A stretch of 64,000 bases of DNA from Kribbella antiqua (lineage in GTDB: Bacteria > Actinomycetota > Actinomycetes > Propionibacteriales > Kribbellaceae): positions 62,001 through 126,000 of the forward strand of contig NZ_SLWR01000016.1 in the NCBI RefSeq assembly GCF_004345665.1, read 5' to 3'. The position numbers and the translations under genes were made by a program. How positions within the stretch are numbered: position 1 is the stretch's first letter; each line of letters starts with the position of its first letter. Below are positions 38,338 through 47,491 of this stretch, piece after piece. Below the pieces are notes generated by a model that ran no database searches, had not been told where the DNA came from, and saw only the letters and a list, made by a program, of their open reading frames with translations.

Positions 38338-40515
38338 ATGCTGTCGAATTCGCTGTACCGGTTGGGACGGTTCGCCGCCCGTCGATCATGGTCTGTCATC
38401 GGAGCGTGGCTCGTTGTATCTGTGCTCGTGGTCGCCACCTCGAGTGCATTCGGTCAGAAACTCGAGGAGTCCTTCGGGGCGCCAGGAGTCGACTCCCAGA
38501 AGGCGACCGACTTGCTGTCGGCCGCCGGGTCGGACCGGGCGGGCCTCACCGCACAGGTGGTCGTGACACCTCGCGATGACCGCGCCACGTTCTCCAACTC
38601 ACCCGAGGCTCGAGCTGCCTTGTCGCAGCTTCGGTCGGCTGCGGCTGAGCTCCCGCACGTGCTCGGGACCACCGAAGCCGTTTCACCCGACGGCCGCGTC
38701 GGACTCATCCGGCTGCAGTATCCGGTACTCGAAGACTTGGACCCGGCTGATCTCGCGAACCTGAAGGCGTTTGCGGAGCAGGCATCGCCGCTACGGATCG
38801 AGCTGGGCGGCGATCTGTTCTTCGCGTTCGAGGAGCCGGAGGCGGAAATCGGCGAGGCGATCGGCCTGGTCGCCGCGATCGTCATCCTGCTGCTGGCGTT
38901 CGGGTCTGTCATCGCGATGGGTCTGCCGATCGGGATGGCGCTGTTCGGCCTTGCCCTCGGCATCAGTTCGATGTCCCTCGTCACGTACCTGATCGACATC
39001 CCGAGCTGGGCTCCGGTGCTCGGGAGCATGGTCGGCCTCGGGGTGGGCATCGACTACGCCCTGATCCTCGTCACCCGGTACCGCGAGTTCCTCGGGCGAG
39101 GGATGAGCGTCGAGGAGTCGGTCGGGCGGGCTGTCGCCAGTGCGGGTAGGGCCGTGGTGTTCGCGGGTGGCACGGTGGTCATCGCGATCCTGGGACTGGC
39201 GGTGGCCGGCGTACCATTCATGACCGCTGGCGGTGTTGCCATCTCGCTCATCGTGCTGATCATGGTGCTCGCCTCGATCACCTTGCTCCCGGCCTTCCTG
39301 GGTCTTGCCGGGCACCGGATCAACCGGTTCGGACTCCGCCGCAAGCGTGCTCATGCGGGATTGGGCTGGCAGCGTTGGGCTCAGCACGTCTCCAAGTACG
39401 CCGCTGCGTACGCCATCGGCGCGACCGTCGCACTCCTGGCGCTCGCGGCACCGGTGCTGGCGCTCCGGGTCGGCACTCCCGACGAGGGCACGCTGCCCGA
39501 GAACCGAACGGAACGCCGAGCCTATGATCTCGTCGCCGACGGCTTCGGTCCTGGGATCAACGGTCCCTTGGTCATCGCCGTCGACATCTCTCAGGACGCG
39601 AGCGTGGTCCAGCCTCTCGTGAACGCGGTCAAGGCCGACAAGGGTATCGCCGCCGTCACGCCTGCCGAGGTGAACGCCGGCGTCGCGACCGTGATCGCGT
39701 TCCCGACCACCGGGCCGCAGGACGATGCCACGATGGACACGGTCAAGCGGCTCCGCACGGAGGTGTTCCCGGCCGTCATCGGCCAGAGCCCGGCGAAGGC
39801 TCACATCGGTGGGCAGACGGCGACCTTGGCCGACGTCGGTGACCGGGTCAACGACCGGCTGCCGGTGTTCATCGGCGCGGTGATCCTGTTGTCGCTGCTG
39901 CTCCTGACCGTGGTCTTCCGGTCGGTGCTCGTGCCACTCAAGGCAGCGTTGCTGAACCTGCTGAGCATCGGCGCCTCGTTCGGGGTGATGGTGATGGTGT
40001 TCCAGTGGGGCTGGGGCGCCGGGCTGATCGGGCTGGAGTCGACGGTACCGATCCTGCCCTTCATCCCGATGTTCATGTTCGCGATTCTCTTCGGTCTCTC
40101 GATGGATTACGAAGTGTTCCTGCTCTCGCGCATTCGGGAGGAGTACCTGAGCACCGGCGACACCACCGGCTCGGTCATCCGCGGCATCGCGACCACCGGG
40201 CGGGTGATCACCTCCGCCGCGCTGATCATGATCTCGGTCTTCCTGAGCTTCGCCGTCAGCGACGATCCGACCACCAAGATGTTCGGGCTCGGCCTGGCCA
40301 CCGCTGTCTTCGTCGACGCGACCATCGTGCGCCTGGTCCTGGTACCGGCCGCGATGAAGCTGATGGGCACCGCCAACTGGTGGCTCCCCGCCTGGCTCGA
40401 CCGCCTGCTGCCCGGCCGCTTGCTGCCCGGCGATGGCGGGGTCGAGGACCCTGCCGGTGCTCTGGCGCCGGCAGGTGCGGGCCAGCCGCTAGGGTCGGGG
40501 TGTGCGACTGGATGA
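38338..40515 (+). CDS. MMPL/RND-family exporter
   Basis: A 725-residue MMPL transporter with two membrane halves. Helix 1 (WSVIGAWLVVSVLVVATSS) is followed by an extracellular domain, then five helices with GLGVGIDYALILVTRYREFL. A second set repeats this with FAILFGLSMDYEVFLLSRIREEYL, the proton-relay Asp-Tyr motif. Substrates are usually lipids, antibiotics or siderophores. A GGAGGGG site precedes the ATG, and the gene is divergent from the two-component pair that likely controls it. The C-terminus overlaps the next gene by 14 bases. Confidence 0.92.
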   Translation: MLSNSLYRLGRFAARRSWSVIGAWLVVSVLVVATSSAFGQKLEESFGAPGVDSQKATDLLSAAGSDRAGLTAQVVVTPRDDRATFSNSPEARAALSQLRSAAAELPHVLGTTEAVSPDGRVGLIRLQYPVLEDLDPADLANLKAFAEQASPLRIELGGDLFFAFEEPEAEIGEAIGLVAAIVILLLAFGSVIAMGLPIGMALFGLALGISSMSLVTYLIDIPSWAPVLGSMVGLGVGIDYALILVTRYREFLGRGMSVEESVGRAVASAGRAVVFAGGTVVIAILGLAVAGVPFMTAGGVAISLIVLIMVLASITLLPAFLGLAGHRINRFGLRRKRAHAGLGWQRWAQHVSKYAAAYAIGATVALLALAAPVLALRVGTPDEGTLPENRTERRAYDLVADGFGPGINGPLVIAVDISQDASVVQPLVNAVKADKGIAAVTPAEVNAGVATVIAFPTTGPQDDATMDTVKRLRTEVFPAVIGQSPAKAHIGGQTATLADVGDRVNDRLPVFIGAVILLSLLLLTVVFRSVLVPLKAALLNLLSIGASFGVMVMVFQWGWGAGLIGLESTVPILPFIPMFMFAILFGLSMDYEVFLLSRIREEYLSTGDTTGSVIRGIATTGRVITSAALIMISVFLSFAVSDDPTTKMFGLGLATAVFVDATIVRLVLVPAAMKLMGTANWWLPAWLDRLLPGRLLPGDGGVEDPAGALAPAGAGQPLGSGCATG

Positions 40516-40909
40516 GGCCGGGTGCCGGGCCAGGGTGGCTGCCGCGCGGGTGGGGCGGTTGGCGACCGTGGGTGCTGATCTGCGGCCTCACGTCGTACCG
40601 GTGACTTATGCGGTACACGGTGACGAGGTGTTCATCGGGATCGATCAGAAGCCGAAGACCACGACCGAGCTGAAGCGGTTGCGGAACATCGAGGCGAACG
40701 AGCGGGTTGCGATCCTGGTCGACGAGTACGACGAAGACTGGACGCACCTGTGGTGGGTGCGGGTCGACGGCGTCGCGCGAGTTCTCCCGGCGGCGCCGGC
40801 GGCCGTTGAGTTGCTGGTGGCGAAGTATCGGCAGTACGACGCTGATCCGCCGCGCGGGCCGGTGATCGCCGTACGTGTGGATGGATGGTCGGGGTGGTCT
40901 TACGCATGA
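40502..40909 (+). CDS. PPOX-class flavin/F420-dependent protein (TIGR03668 type)
   Basis: A 135-residue split-barrel protein: ARVGRLATVGADLRPHVVPVTYAV, the conserved FIGIDQKPKTTTELKRLRNI segment, VAILVDEYDEDWTHLWWVRV and a C-terminal GWSGWSYA. Relatives bind F420 or FMN and act as small reductases. It starts GTG inside the MMPL end (14-base overlap), and its stop overlaps the sigma-factor ATG. The cluster gives no strong hint of its substrate. Confidence 0.88.
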   Translation: MRLDEAGCRARVAAARVGRLATVGADLRPHVVPVTYAVHGDEVFIGIDQKPKTTTELKRLRNIEANERVAILVDEYDEDWTHLWWVRVDGVARVLPAAPAAVELLVAKYRQYDADPPRGPVIAVRVDGWSGWSYA

Positions 40910-42144
40910 ATGAGGTTGAACGGCTGCTGCGGGAGCTTGCGCCGCAGGTGCTGGGGTTTCTGGCTCGGCGGCATGGGCAGTTCGACCTCTGCGAGGACGC
41001 CGTACAGGAGGCATTGCTCGCGGCGGCGACGCAGTGGCCGGTGGACGGCGTACCGGCGAATCCGCGCGGGTGGCTGATCACGGTCGCGACGCGGCGGCTG
41101 ACCGACCAGTTCCGGAGTGAGAACGCGCGGCGCCGGCGGGAGGACACGGTCGCAGCGATGGCCGGGCCGGAGGAGTTGGTTGCTCCTGGCGCCGATGTAG
41201 ACGCGGCGCCGGACGCCGATGACACGTTGACCTTGCTCTTCCTGTGCTGTCATCCTGCCGTCACGCCCGCCTCACAGGTCGCGCTCACCCTGCGCGCAGT
41301 CGGTGGTTTGACGACGGCCGAGATCGCCCGCGCCTTTATGGTGCCGGAGGCAACGATGGCGCCCCGGATCAGCCGGGCGAAGAAGAGCATCAAGGCGGCC
41401 GGCAGCCGGTTCGCGATGCCGCCGGAGGAGGAGCGCGCCGACCGGCTGCGGGTCGTGCTGCAGGTGCTGTACCTGATCTTCAACGAGGGTTACACCGCGA
41501 GCTCGGGCGACTCCTTGCAGCGTGTGGAGCTGACCGCAGAGGCGATCCGGCTGACCCGGATGCTGCACGAACTGTTGCCCGACGACGGTGAAGTCGCGGG
41601 TCTGCTGGCGTTGATGCTGCTGACCGACTCCCGTCGTACGGCGCGAACGACCGCGGACGGCGGCTTGATCCCGATCGACGAGCAAGACCGGTCGCTGTGG
41701 GACCGCGGGCAGATCGCAGAAGGTGCTGCGCTGATTCTGCGGACACTCGCTCACGGCGCGGTCGGGCCGTATCAGGTGCAGGCCGCGATCGCTGCGGTCC
41801 ATGCGGAGTCGCCGAGCGCGGAGGAGACCGACTGGCCGCAAATCCTCGGCCTCTACCTGCTGCTGGAGAAGCTCGCGCCGAATCCGATGGTGACGCTCAA
41901 TCGCGCCATCGCGCTGGCCCAGGTCGAGGGTCCGCAGGCGGGGCTCGACCTGCTGGCCACGCTCGACGACGACAAGAACCTCACCGAGACGCATCGGTTG
42001 GACGCCGTACGGGCGCACTTGTTCGAGCGTGCCGGTGATCTCGTCCAGGCGCACTCGTTGTATTTGTCGGCGGCGCGTCGTACGACGAGCCTGCCGGAAC
42101 AGCGCTATCTGCAGGCGAAAGCCGCCGCCATCTCAGGGGAGTAG
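40906..42144 (+). CDS. ECF-family sigma factor with long helical C-terminal extension
   Basis: A 412-residue sigma factor (ATG at 40906, overlapping the PPOX-type gene by four bases). Region 2 is VLGFLARRHGQFDLCEDAVQEALL and WPVDGVPANPRGWLITVATRRLTDQ; region 4 is ALTLRAVGGLTTAEIARAFMVPEATMAPRISRAKK. The C-terminal half (about 180-412) is a TPR-like helical region (DUF6596 type, LYLLLEKLAPNPMVTLNRAIALA). This is the ECF42-like layout. The DGPF/YCII gene usually beside that group is not here. It converges with the methyltransferase. Confidence 0.92.
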   Translation: MNEVERLLRELAPQVLGFLARRHGQFDLCEDAVQEALLAAATQWPVDGVPANPRGWLITVATRRLTDQFRSENARRRREDTVAAMAGPEELVAPGADVDAAPDADDTLTLLFLCCHPAVTPASQVALTLRAVGGLTTAEIARAFMVPEATMAPRISRAKKSIKAAGSRFAMPPEEERADRLRVVLQVLYLIFNEGYTASSGDSLQRVELTAEAIRLTRMLHELLPDDGEVAGLLALMLLTDSRRTARTTADGGLIPIDEQDRSLWDRGQIAEGAALILRTLAHGAVGPYQVQAAIAAVHAESPSAEETDWPQILGLYLLLEKLAPNPMVTLNRAIALAQVEGPQAGLDLLATLDDDKNLTETHRLDAVRAHLFERAGDLVQAHSLYLSAARRTTSLPEQRYLQAKAAAISGE

Positions 42145-43203
42145 GCGGTAGAAGCGCAGGTAGTCGTTGCGGATCGGAAGGATCAGCACGTCCCGGAAGC
42201 CTGCCTCGGTGGCATACCGGCGGAGAGTCGACGGGCGCATCACCGCTCCCGTCGCCGCTGTCTGCGGGTCGCCCATCGCGTCGGGCAGGCAGGACAGGAC
42301 GCTCCAGCCGTAGTGGCGACGCTCGATCTCCGAGGCCGGCGCTGTGAACTCGTCCTCGACAAGCTCGTCGATCACCAGGACGGACCCACTCTCGGCCAGC
42401 ATCGTTTTCACGCTCTTCAGCACTTCGACCGGGCGGGACATGTCGTGCAGTGCCTCGATGATCGTGACCAGGTCGTAGTCGGTCTTTGACAGATCGCTGG
42501 CATCCGTTGTGCTGAAGGTCAGTCGATCGGCCAGGCCTGCTTCCTCGGCATGGTTGCGTGCTGCCGCGATGGCGTCCTGGTCGAGGTCGAACCCGTCGAC
42601 AGCGACCCGGGGATAGGCCTGAGCGATGGCAATCGCCGCCCAACCGGTGCCACAGGCAACATCGGCCAGCCGGGCCGGCGGGTCGCTGAGCAGCCTGCGG
42701 TCGAGCTCCGGGATCGCGGGCAGCCACTCCTTCGCCAGCAGGTTCAGGAACATCGGCCGGTTCCACTCCGCCCTGCCTTCTGGTTCCCAGGCCAGGGGAG
42801 GCGGTGCGCCGCCGGTCTTGAAGGCCTCGACCAGGTCCGGAAGCCGCCGCCCGGCGCGGGCGAGCTCCACGCCCTCGTGGGCCTGATAGCGGACGTCGTC
42901 CGGATCGGCCAGCACCGGGATGTACTCGGGCGGCAGGCTGTACCGCCTGGTGTGCGGCTCGGCGGTTGTGTTGTCGACGTCGAGCAGTCCGCTGGCGGCG
43001 TGATGCTCGAGCCATTCGCGGATGTAGCGCTCCGCCGTACCGGTGCGGTGGGCGAGCTCCGTCGAGGTGGCGGGGCCCTGCTCGGCGAGTGACTTGTACA
43101 GACCCAGGCGCTCGCCGAGGTAGACGGTGTAGAGCTCCAGGGCCGCGCCGGCGTCCCGGAGCAGCCGTTCGGCCAGTTGCTGGGTTCTGCCCTCGTCACC
43201 CAT
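42133..43203 (-). CDS. SAM-dependent methyltransferase with winged-helix N-terminus
   Basis: A 356-residue protein. The N-terminal helical part (LGLYKSLAEQGPATSTELAHRTGTAERYIREWLEHHAASGLL) resembles the winged-helix dimerisation domain of O-methyltransferases. The Rossmann core has LADVACGTGWAAIAIAQAYP, VDGFDLDQDAIAAAR and TTDASDL, and IIEALHDMSRPVEVL. The target is unknown. The ATG at 43203 opens the recognisable MGDEGRTQQL sequence. The reading frame continues upstream only as antisense of the acyl-CoA dehydrogenase gene. Its 3' end overlaps the sigma factor end by 12 bases. Confidence 0.85.
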   Translation of the reverse strand: MGDEGRTQQLAERLLRDAGAALELYTVYLGERLGLYKSLAEQGPATSTELAHRTGTAERYIREWLEHHAASGLLDVDNTTAEPHTRRYSLPPEYIPVLADPDDVRYQAHEGVELARAGRRLPDLVEAFKTGGAPPPLAWEPEGRAEWNRPMFLNLLAKEWLPAIPELDRRLLSDPPARLADVACGTGWAAIAIAQAYPRVAVDGFDLDQDAIAAARNHAEEAGLADRLTFSTTDASDLSKTDYDLVTIIEALHDMSRPVEVLKSVKTMLAESGSVLVIDELVEDEFTAPASEIERRHYGWSVLSCLPDAMGDPQTAATGAVMRPSTLRRYATEAGFRDVLILPIRNDYLRFYRLLP

Positions 43204-43275
43204 GCAGCGATCGTACGGCGGGGTGTGGGATGGGTCACGTGACCTGAGGTGTAACTTCGGTTTACAGTTGCGGGT

Positions 43276-44604
43276 ATGAGCGTTCAGGAGCGGACACAGC
43301 TTTCCGAGCGTCGGCGGGATGCGATCGGCGTCGGGGTGGCGTTGCTGAACCGGCTGGCCGGGTCGCGGGCGATCGACCGGCTCGGGTTGCGGAAGCAGAC
43401 CGAGCGGGTGGTGTTCGAGGCGACCAAGACCGGATTCCGGACGGCCGGCGCGTTGACCCGCCGGTTCACCGCGGCTTCGAAGCTGGCCGCGCCTTCCCGG
43501 CTGCCCGCTGCTCGCGGGACCGGGCGGTTCGACCTGACGCCGACCGAGGATCAGCAGATGGTCGTCGGGGTGGTCAAGGAGTTCGCCGCCGAGGTGCTGC
43601 GTCCTGCCGCGGCTGCTGCGGATGACGCGTGTACCACGGACGCGGGGGTGCTTTCGCAGTCCGCCGAGCTGGGGTTGAGCCTGATCGAGGTGCCGGAGGA
43701 GCTCGGCGGCATCGTCACCGAGCGCTCGGCGATGACGGGCGTACTGGTGGCCGAGGCGATGGCTCATGGAGACATGGGTCAGGCGGTTGCGTGCCTGGCG
43801 CCGGCGGCCGTGAGTACGGCGATCTCGTTGTGGGGCGATGAGACGCAGCAGGCGACGTACCTGCCGGCTTTCACCGGCTCGTCGGTGCCGGCGGCTGCGT
43901 TGGCTCTGCTCGAGCCGCGGCCCTTGTTCGATCCGTTCGTGTTGAAGACCAGGGCGACGCGGCAACAAACCGGGTACTTGCTGAACGGCGTGAAGTCGCT
44001 GGTGCCGCGTGGTTCCGAGGCGGAGCTGTTCGTGGTCGCCGCGCAACTGGAGTCTTCCGGGCCGGCGTTGTTCCTGGTCGAGTCCGATCATCCTGGTGTG
44101 ACGATCGAGGCCGAGCCGTCGATGGGATTGCGGGCGGCGTCGCTGAGCCGGGTTCTTTTCGAGGATGTTCCGGCTGTGCAACTGGGGACGCTGGAGGACT
44201 ATGCCGAGTGTGTGCGGTTGTCGCGGCTCGGGTGGTGTGCGTTGTCCCTTGGTACGGCTCGGGCGGTCTTGGACTACGTGACGCCGTACGTGAACTCTCG
44301 TACGGCGTTCGGGGAGCCGATCAGTCATCGGCAGTCGGTCGCCTTCATGGTCGCGAACATCGGGATCGAGCTGGAGGGCATGCGGCTGGTGACTTACCGG
44401 GCCGGATCGCGTGCGGAACAAGGGCTTCCGTTCGCCCGCGAGGTCGCGCTGGCCCGGCGGCTGTGCACGGACAAGGGCATGCAGATCGGCACGGACGGCG
44501 TACAACTGCTCGGCGGGCACGGGTTCGTGAAGGAGCATCCGGTCGAGCGGTGGTACCGCGATCTGCGAGCAATCGGCGTGATGGAAGGTGCGGTGCTGGT
44601 TTAG
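43276..44604 (+). CDS. Acyl-CoA dehydrogenase family protein 1
   Basis: A 442-residue acyl-CoA dehydrogenase-like protein: an N-terminal extension (residues 1-85) is followed by the helical domain with VVGVVKEFAAEVLRPAA, AELGLSLIEVPEELGG and GTARAVLDYVTPYVNSRTAFGEPISHRQSV, ending GGHGFVKEHPVERWYRDLRAIGVMEG. The typical flavin-binding strand and the IYEGT catalytic region are altered (MEGA at the end), so it may be a regulatory or specialised subunit paired with protein 2. Its stop codon shares a base with the left end of a hairpin element. Confidence 0.88.
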   Translation: MSVQERTQLSERRRDAIGVGVALLNRLAGSRAIDRLGLRKQTERVVFEATKTGFRTAGALTRRFTAASKLAAPSRLPAARGTGRFDLTPTEDQQMVVGVVKEFAAEVLRPAAAAADDACTTDAGVLSQSAELGLSLIEVPEELGGIVTERSAMTGVLVAEAMAHGDMGQAVACLAPAAVSTAISLWGDETQQATYLPAFTGSSVPAAALALLEPRPLFDPFVLKTRATRQQTGYLLNGVKSLVPRGSEAELFVVAAQLESSGPALFLVESDHPGVTIEAEPSMGLRAASLSRVLFEDVPAVQLGTLEDYAECVRLSRLGWCALSLGTARAVLDYVTPYVNSRTAFGEPISHRQSVAFMVANIGIELEGMRLVTYRAGSRAEQGLPFAREVALARRLCTDKGMQIGTDGVQLLGGHGFVKEHPVERWYRDLRAIGVMEGAVLV

Positions 44605-44766
44605 GGCGTGTCTCCTCATCTCGTGCGTGCTGCGCGGCACTCGGCGGCGCATCTCGCTGCACCGGACCGAAGGCCACGATGCTCCGCATCGAGACCTCCG
44701 CTCCGGCACACCGATATACACCACCGAGCACCTGCTCGCGACTGCACGAGATGAGGAGACACGCCC
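44604..44766. repeat. 163-bp hairpin element (MITE-like) between two acyl-CoA dehydrogenase genes
   Basis: The two ends are perfect 23-bp inverted repeats: 44604-44626 starts GGGCGTGTCTCC, 44744-44766 ends GGAGACACGCCC. The inner 43 bases of each arm pair with 32 matches, and the centre is GATGC-TCC-GCATC at 44678-44690, so the entire element folds on itself. It has no coding capacity. The left end shares the stop codon of the upstream gene; the right end supplies GGAG and stops 2 bases before the next ATG. No clear target-site duplication is seen (TTA / TGA flanks). Confidence 0.8.
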
Positions 44767-44768
44767 TG

Positions 44769-45968
44769 ATGATCAACCTCGAGACCCCGCGGAAGTTCCG
44801 GGCCTTCATCAACCAGGCGCATCAGGTGGCGGCGGAGATGCTGCGGCCGAACTCACGCCGCTACGACCTTGCCGAGCACGAGTATCCGGTCGAGCTCGAC
44901 ATGCTCGCTGCTCTCGTCGACGGTTTGGGAGCCTCGGGCAACGGCGCCGGTGCGGGTGCTTCCGGCGTACGTCGTACCGCATCAGCCGATGAGGTCGTCA
45001 ATGGGTCGAACCTGTCGTCGGTGTTGTCGATCATGGAGATGTGCTGGGGCGACGTCGGGCTGCTGCTGTCGATGCCGCGGCAGGGGCTCGGGAACTCGGC
45101 GATCGCTTCTGTTGCTTCGGATGAACAGCTTCGTCGGTTTGCTGGTGTTTGGGCCGGGATGGCGATCACGGAGCCCGGGTGTGGGTCGGATTCCGCGAAC
45201 ATCCAGACGACTGCGCGGCTCGACGGCGACCACTACGTGCTGGATGGCGAGAAGATCTTCGTGACCGCCGGCGGCCGGTGCGACGCGGTCGTGGTGTGGG
45301 CGACGCTGAACAAGTCACTCGGCCGGGCCGCGATCAAGTCCTTCGTCGTACCGAAGGACACGCCGGGTCTGACGGTCGAGCGGCTCGAGCACAAGCTGGG
45401 CATCCGCGCCTCCGACACGGCAACGATCCGCTTCGAGAACTGCCGCGTGCCCGCGGAGAATCTGCTGGGCTCGGCTTCTATCGACAGGGGCTTCGCCGGT
45501 GTCATGCAGACCTTCGACAACACGCGACCTCTAGTCGCAGCGATGGCCGTCGGCTGCGCTCGTGCTTCGCTCGAACTCACCCGCTCGCTGCTTGCTGAGG
45601 CTGGAGTCGATGTCGACTACGACCGTCCGGTCCACCTCCAGCCGGCGGCCGCGGCGTCGTACCTTGCCATGGAATCCGACTGGGAAGCTGCCTATTTGCT
45701 GACCCTGCAGGCCGCCTGGATGGCCGACAACGCCGCGCCCAACTCCCTCCAAGCCTCCATGGCCAAAGCCAAAGCCGGCCGCACCGCCAACGACATCACC
45801 CTCCGCTGCGTAGAACTAGCCGGCACCCTGGGCTACTCCGAACACGAACTCCTCGAAAAATGGGCCCGAGACTCCAAGATCCTGGACATCTTCGAAGGCA
45901 CCCAACAAATCCAGCAACTGATCGTCGCCAGACGGCTCCTGGGGAAGACCTCCGCCGAGCTGAAGTAG
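44769..45968 (+). CDS. Acyl-CoA dehydrogenase family protein 2
   Basis: A 399-residue acyl-CoA dehydrogenase. It has the flavin/substrate motif MAITEPGCGSDSANIQTTARLDGDHYVLDGEK, FVTAGGRCDAVVVWATL, GIRASDTATIRFENCRVPAENLLG and the C-terminal DSKILDIFEGTQQIQQLIVARRL with the catalytic-type Glu in FEGT. It retains the canonical active site that protein 1 lacks, so the two may form one enzyme. The ATG at 44769 follows the hairpin element, and the GGAG 14-11 bases upstream comes from that element's right arm. Integrase follows on the other strand 39 bases on. Confidence 0.93.
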   Translation: MINLETPRKFRAFINQAHQVAAEMLRPNSRRYDLAEHEYPVELDMLAALVDGLGASGNGAGAGASGVRRTASADEVVNGSNLSSVLSIMEMCWGDVGLLLSMPRQGLGNSAIASVASDEQLRRFAGVWAGMAITEPGCGSDSANIQTTARLDGDHYVLDGEKIFVTAGGRCDAVVVWATLNKSLGRAAIKSFVVPKDTPGLTVERLEHKLGIRASDTATIRFENCRVPAENLLGSASIDRGFAGVMQTFDNTRPLVAAMAVGCARASLELTRSLLAEAGVDVDYDRPVHLQPAAAASYLAMESDWEAAYLLTLQAAWMADNAAPNSLQASMAKAKAGRTANDITLRCVELAGTLGYSEHELLEKWARDSKILDIFEGTQQIQQLIVARRLLGKTSAELK

Positions 45969-46007
45969 CCTTGTCTGTAAGGGATTCCCGCGTCCTGCGT
46001 GGCAGTG

Positions 46008-47321
46008 TTAGATCAGGCCGGGACCGGCCTCAAGTTCCTCGTACGGGGCGCCTAGATCGGCCCTGCTCCGTGACTGCTCCGTCAGCCGCAGAGCGAGTCG
46101 CTCCAGGCGACGGTCGATTGCGTGCCGAGCACGGTCGTAGGACGACGGGAGCATATGGGTGTACATCTGTAGCGTGAACCCGGGGTCATGGTGACCGAGA
46201 TACTCGGACAGCTCTTTGATGTTGACCCCGTCCGCCAGGGTGATGCTGGCGAAGTAGTGGCGCAGCGCATGCAGACCGGTCGTACGGTCGGACTTGAAGC
46301 GTAGGCGACCTCGATTGTCCTTGACAGGCGGCGGGATGACGCCAGCCGCTACGAGCGCAGGTTTCCACACCACCAAGTCATACAGGCGGGCCCGGAGCTG
46401 TTTGCCGTCCGACCAGGTGAAGAGGAGGGCGTGATCCTGGATCTCGCCATCGAGCCGCTCCCACGGCAGCGAGATGGTCGTCGTGCCGAAACGCTCGATG
46501 TGCTCCTCGACCACCTTTCCCAGGTACGCCGACATGGGAACGATGCGTTCTTTGTCGTTCTTCGGGAGAGCGAAGACGAACTCCCTGCCGAGCCGCTTCA
46601 CCTGACGCCGAACCCTGATGACCTGCTCTTCGAAGTCGAAGTCGTCCACAGAGAGCCCGAAGATCTCGGCCTGACGCAAGCCGGCTGCCGATCCAATGAT
46701 CGGAATGAGCCTGAACTCCTCGGGATGCGCCTCGATGATGCGGTCGACCGTCTCGTCCGACCAGGCGACGACCTTCGAGAATCGTCTGGCCGGCTTCTTG
46801 ACGATCCTCGACTGGCCCGGATTGCGCTTGATGAGTTCGTCGGCGACCGCGAGTTCGAGGCACCCGTTGAGCACCAGGAACGCGCCGCGAGCGGTCGAGG
46901 GACCGTGCGCGCTGATGAGATCGGTCAGCCAGACGGCGATCTCTGACGGCACGATGCTCTTGACCATCCGCCGCCCGAACATCGGCTGGACATGTAGCCG
47001 CCACTTCGACTCGTACTGGATCTCACTGGCGGGGTCGACGGTCCGGGACCCGATCCACCGTGGCCAGAGCTCGTCGAGCCGTGCCTTGCCGGCGTTCGGA
47101 TCGAGATAGTCCCCACGATCCCGATCGGTCTCCATGCCCGTGGCGTACTGCACCGCTCTGACCTTCGTCTCGAAGGCCTTCGACCTCTCCTTCCCGTGCG
47201 GATCGATCCAGACACCCAGCCACCTCTTCCCCCGCCCCCACCGCTTCTCATCCCGCTCCCGCTTCACAGTGCCGTCGGCCTGCTTGACCGCTTTCGTCCA
47301 CTGATCCTTCGCAAACGCCAC
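46008..47321 (-). CDS. int: Tyrosine recombinase/integrase of an integrative element
   Basis: A 437-residue phage-type integrase: a basic N-terminal arm-binding segment (RERDEKRWGRGKRWLGVWID), a core-binding SAM-like domain, and the catalytic domain with the first Arg in AAGLRQAEIFG, a Lys-containing beta hairpin (ALPKNDKERIVPM), HxxR in GLHALRHYF, LGHHDP and the Tyr nucleophile in LQMYTHML. GTG at 47321 with GGGAGG six bases before it is the best start; a TTG/GTG pair upstream at 47351/47348 is possible. It marks the left end of the mobile region; no tRNA gene adjoins it. Confidence 0.92.
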   Translation of the reverse strand: MAFAKDQWTKAVKQADGTVKRERDEKRWGRGKRWLGVWIDPHGKERSKAFETKVRAVQYATGMETDRDRGDYLDPNAGKARLDELWPRWIGSRTVDPASEIQYESKWRLHVQPMFGRRMVKSIVPSEIAVWLTDLISAHGPSTARGAFLVLNGCLELAVADELIKRNPGQSRIVKKPARRFSKVVAWSDETVDRIIEAHPEEFRLIPIIGSAAGLRQAEIFGLSVDDFDFEEQVIRVRRQVKRLGREFVFALPKNDKERIVPMSAYLGKVVEEHIERFGTTTISLPWERLDGEIQDHALLFTWSDGKQLRARLYDLVVWKPALVAAGVIPPPVKDNRGRLRFKSDRTTGLHALRHYFASITLADGVNIKELSEYLGHHDPGFTLQMYTHMLPSSYDRARHAIDRRLERLALRLTEQSRSRADLGAPYEELEAGPGLI

Positions 47322-47455
47322 CTGCAACCTCCCAGTTCGTTGACCCACCAACCGTGGTCAACGCAGGGCGAGAGGAAGGATCGAACTGGCAGCCTGTGGA
47401 TAACTCGACGCCTTGTCGCCGCAGGAGCGGCCTGCGGCCCCAGCTCGCACAGAAA

Positions 47456-47471
47456 TCGAACAAATGTTCGA
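47456..47471. promoter_or_regulatory. SOS (LexA) box TCGAAC-N4-GTTCGA
   Basis: TCGAACAAATGTTCGA matches the actinobacterial/mycobacterial LexA consensus at all twelve defined bases. It sits 9 bases before a TATTCT -10 box (47480-47485), and so would cover the -35 region. The ATG at 47492 is 6 bases after the -10, implying a leaderless, DNA-damage-inducible transcript. Confidence 0.72.
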
Positions 47472-47491
47472 AGAAGTGGTATTCTGGATTC

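Noticed and set aside
43204-44724. Upstream extension of the methyltransferase reading frame to 863 codons
   Set aside because: The extra part is antisense to the acyl-CoA dehydrogenase gene and is not homologous to methyltransferases; the methyltransferase begins at MGDEGR.
45969-46007. tRNA gene or attachment site between the acyl-CoA dehydrogenase and the integrase
   Set aside because: No cloverleaf can be formed from this 39-base interval. Without the right junction of the element, no attachment repeat can be recognised.
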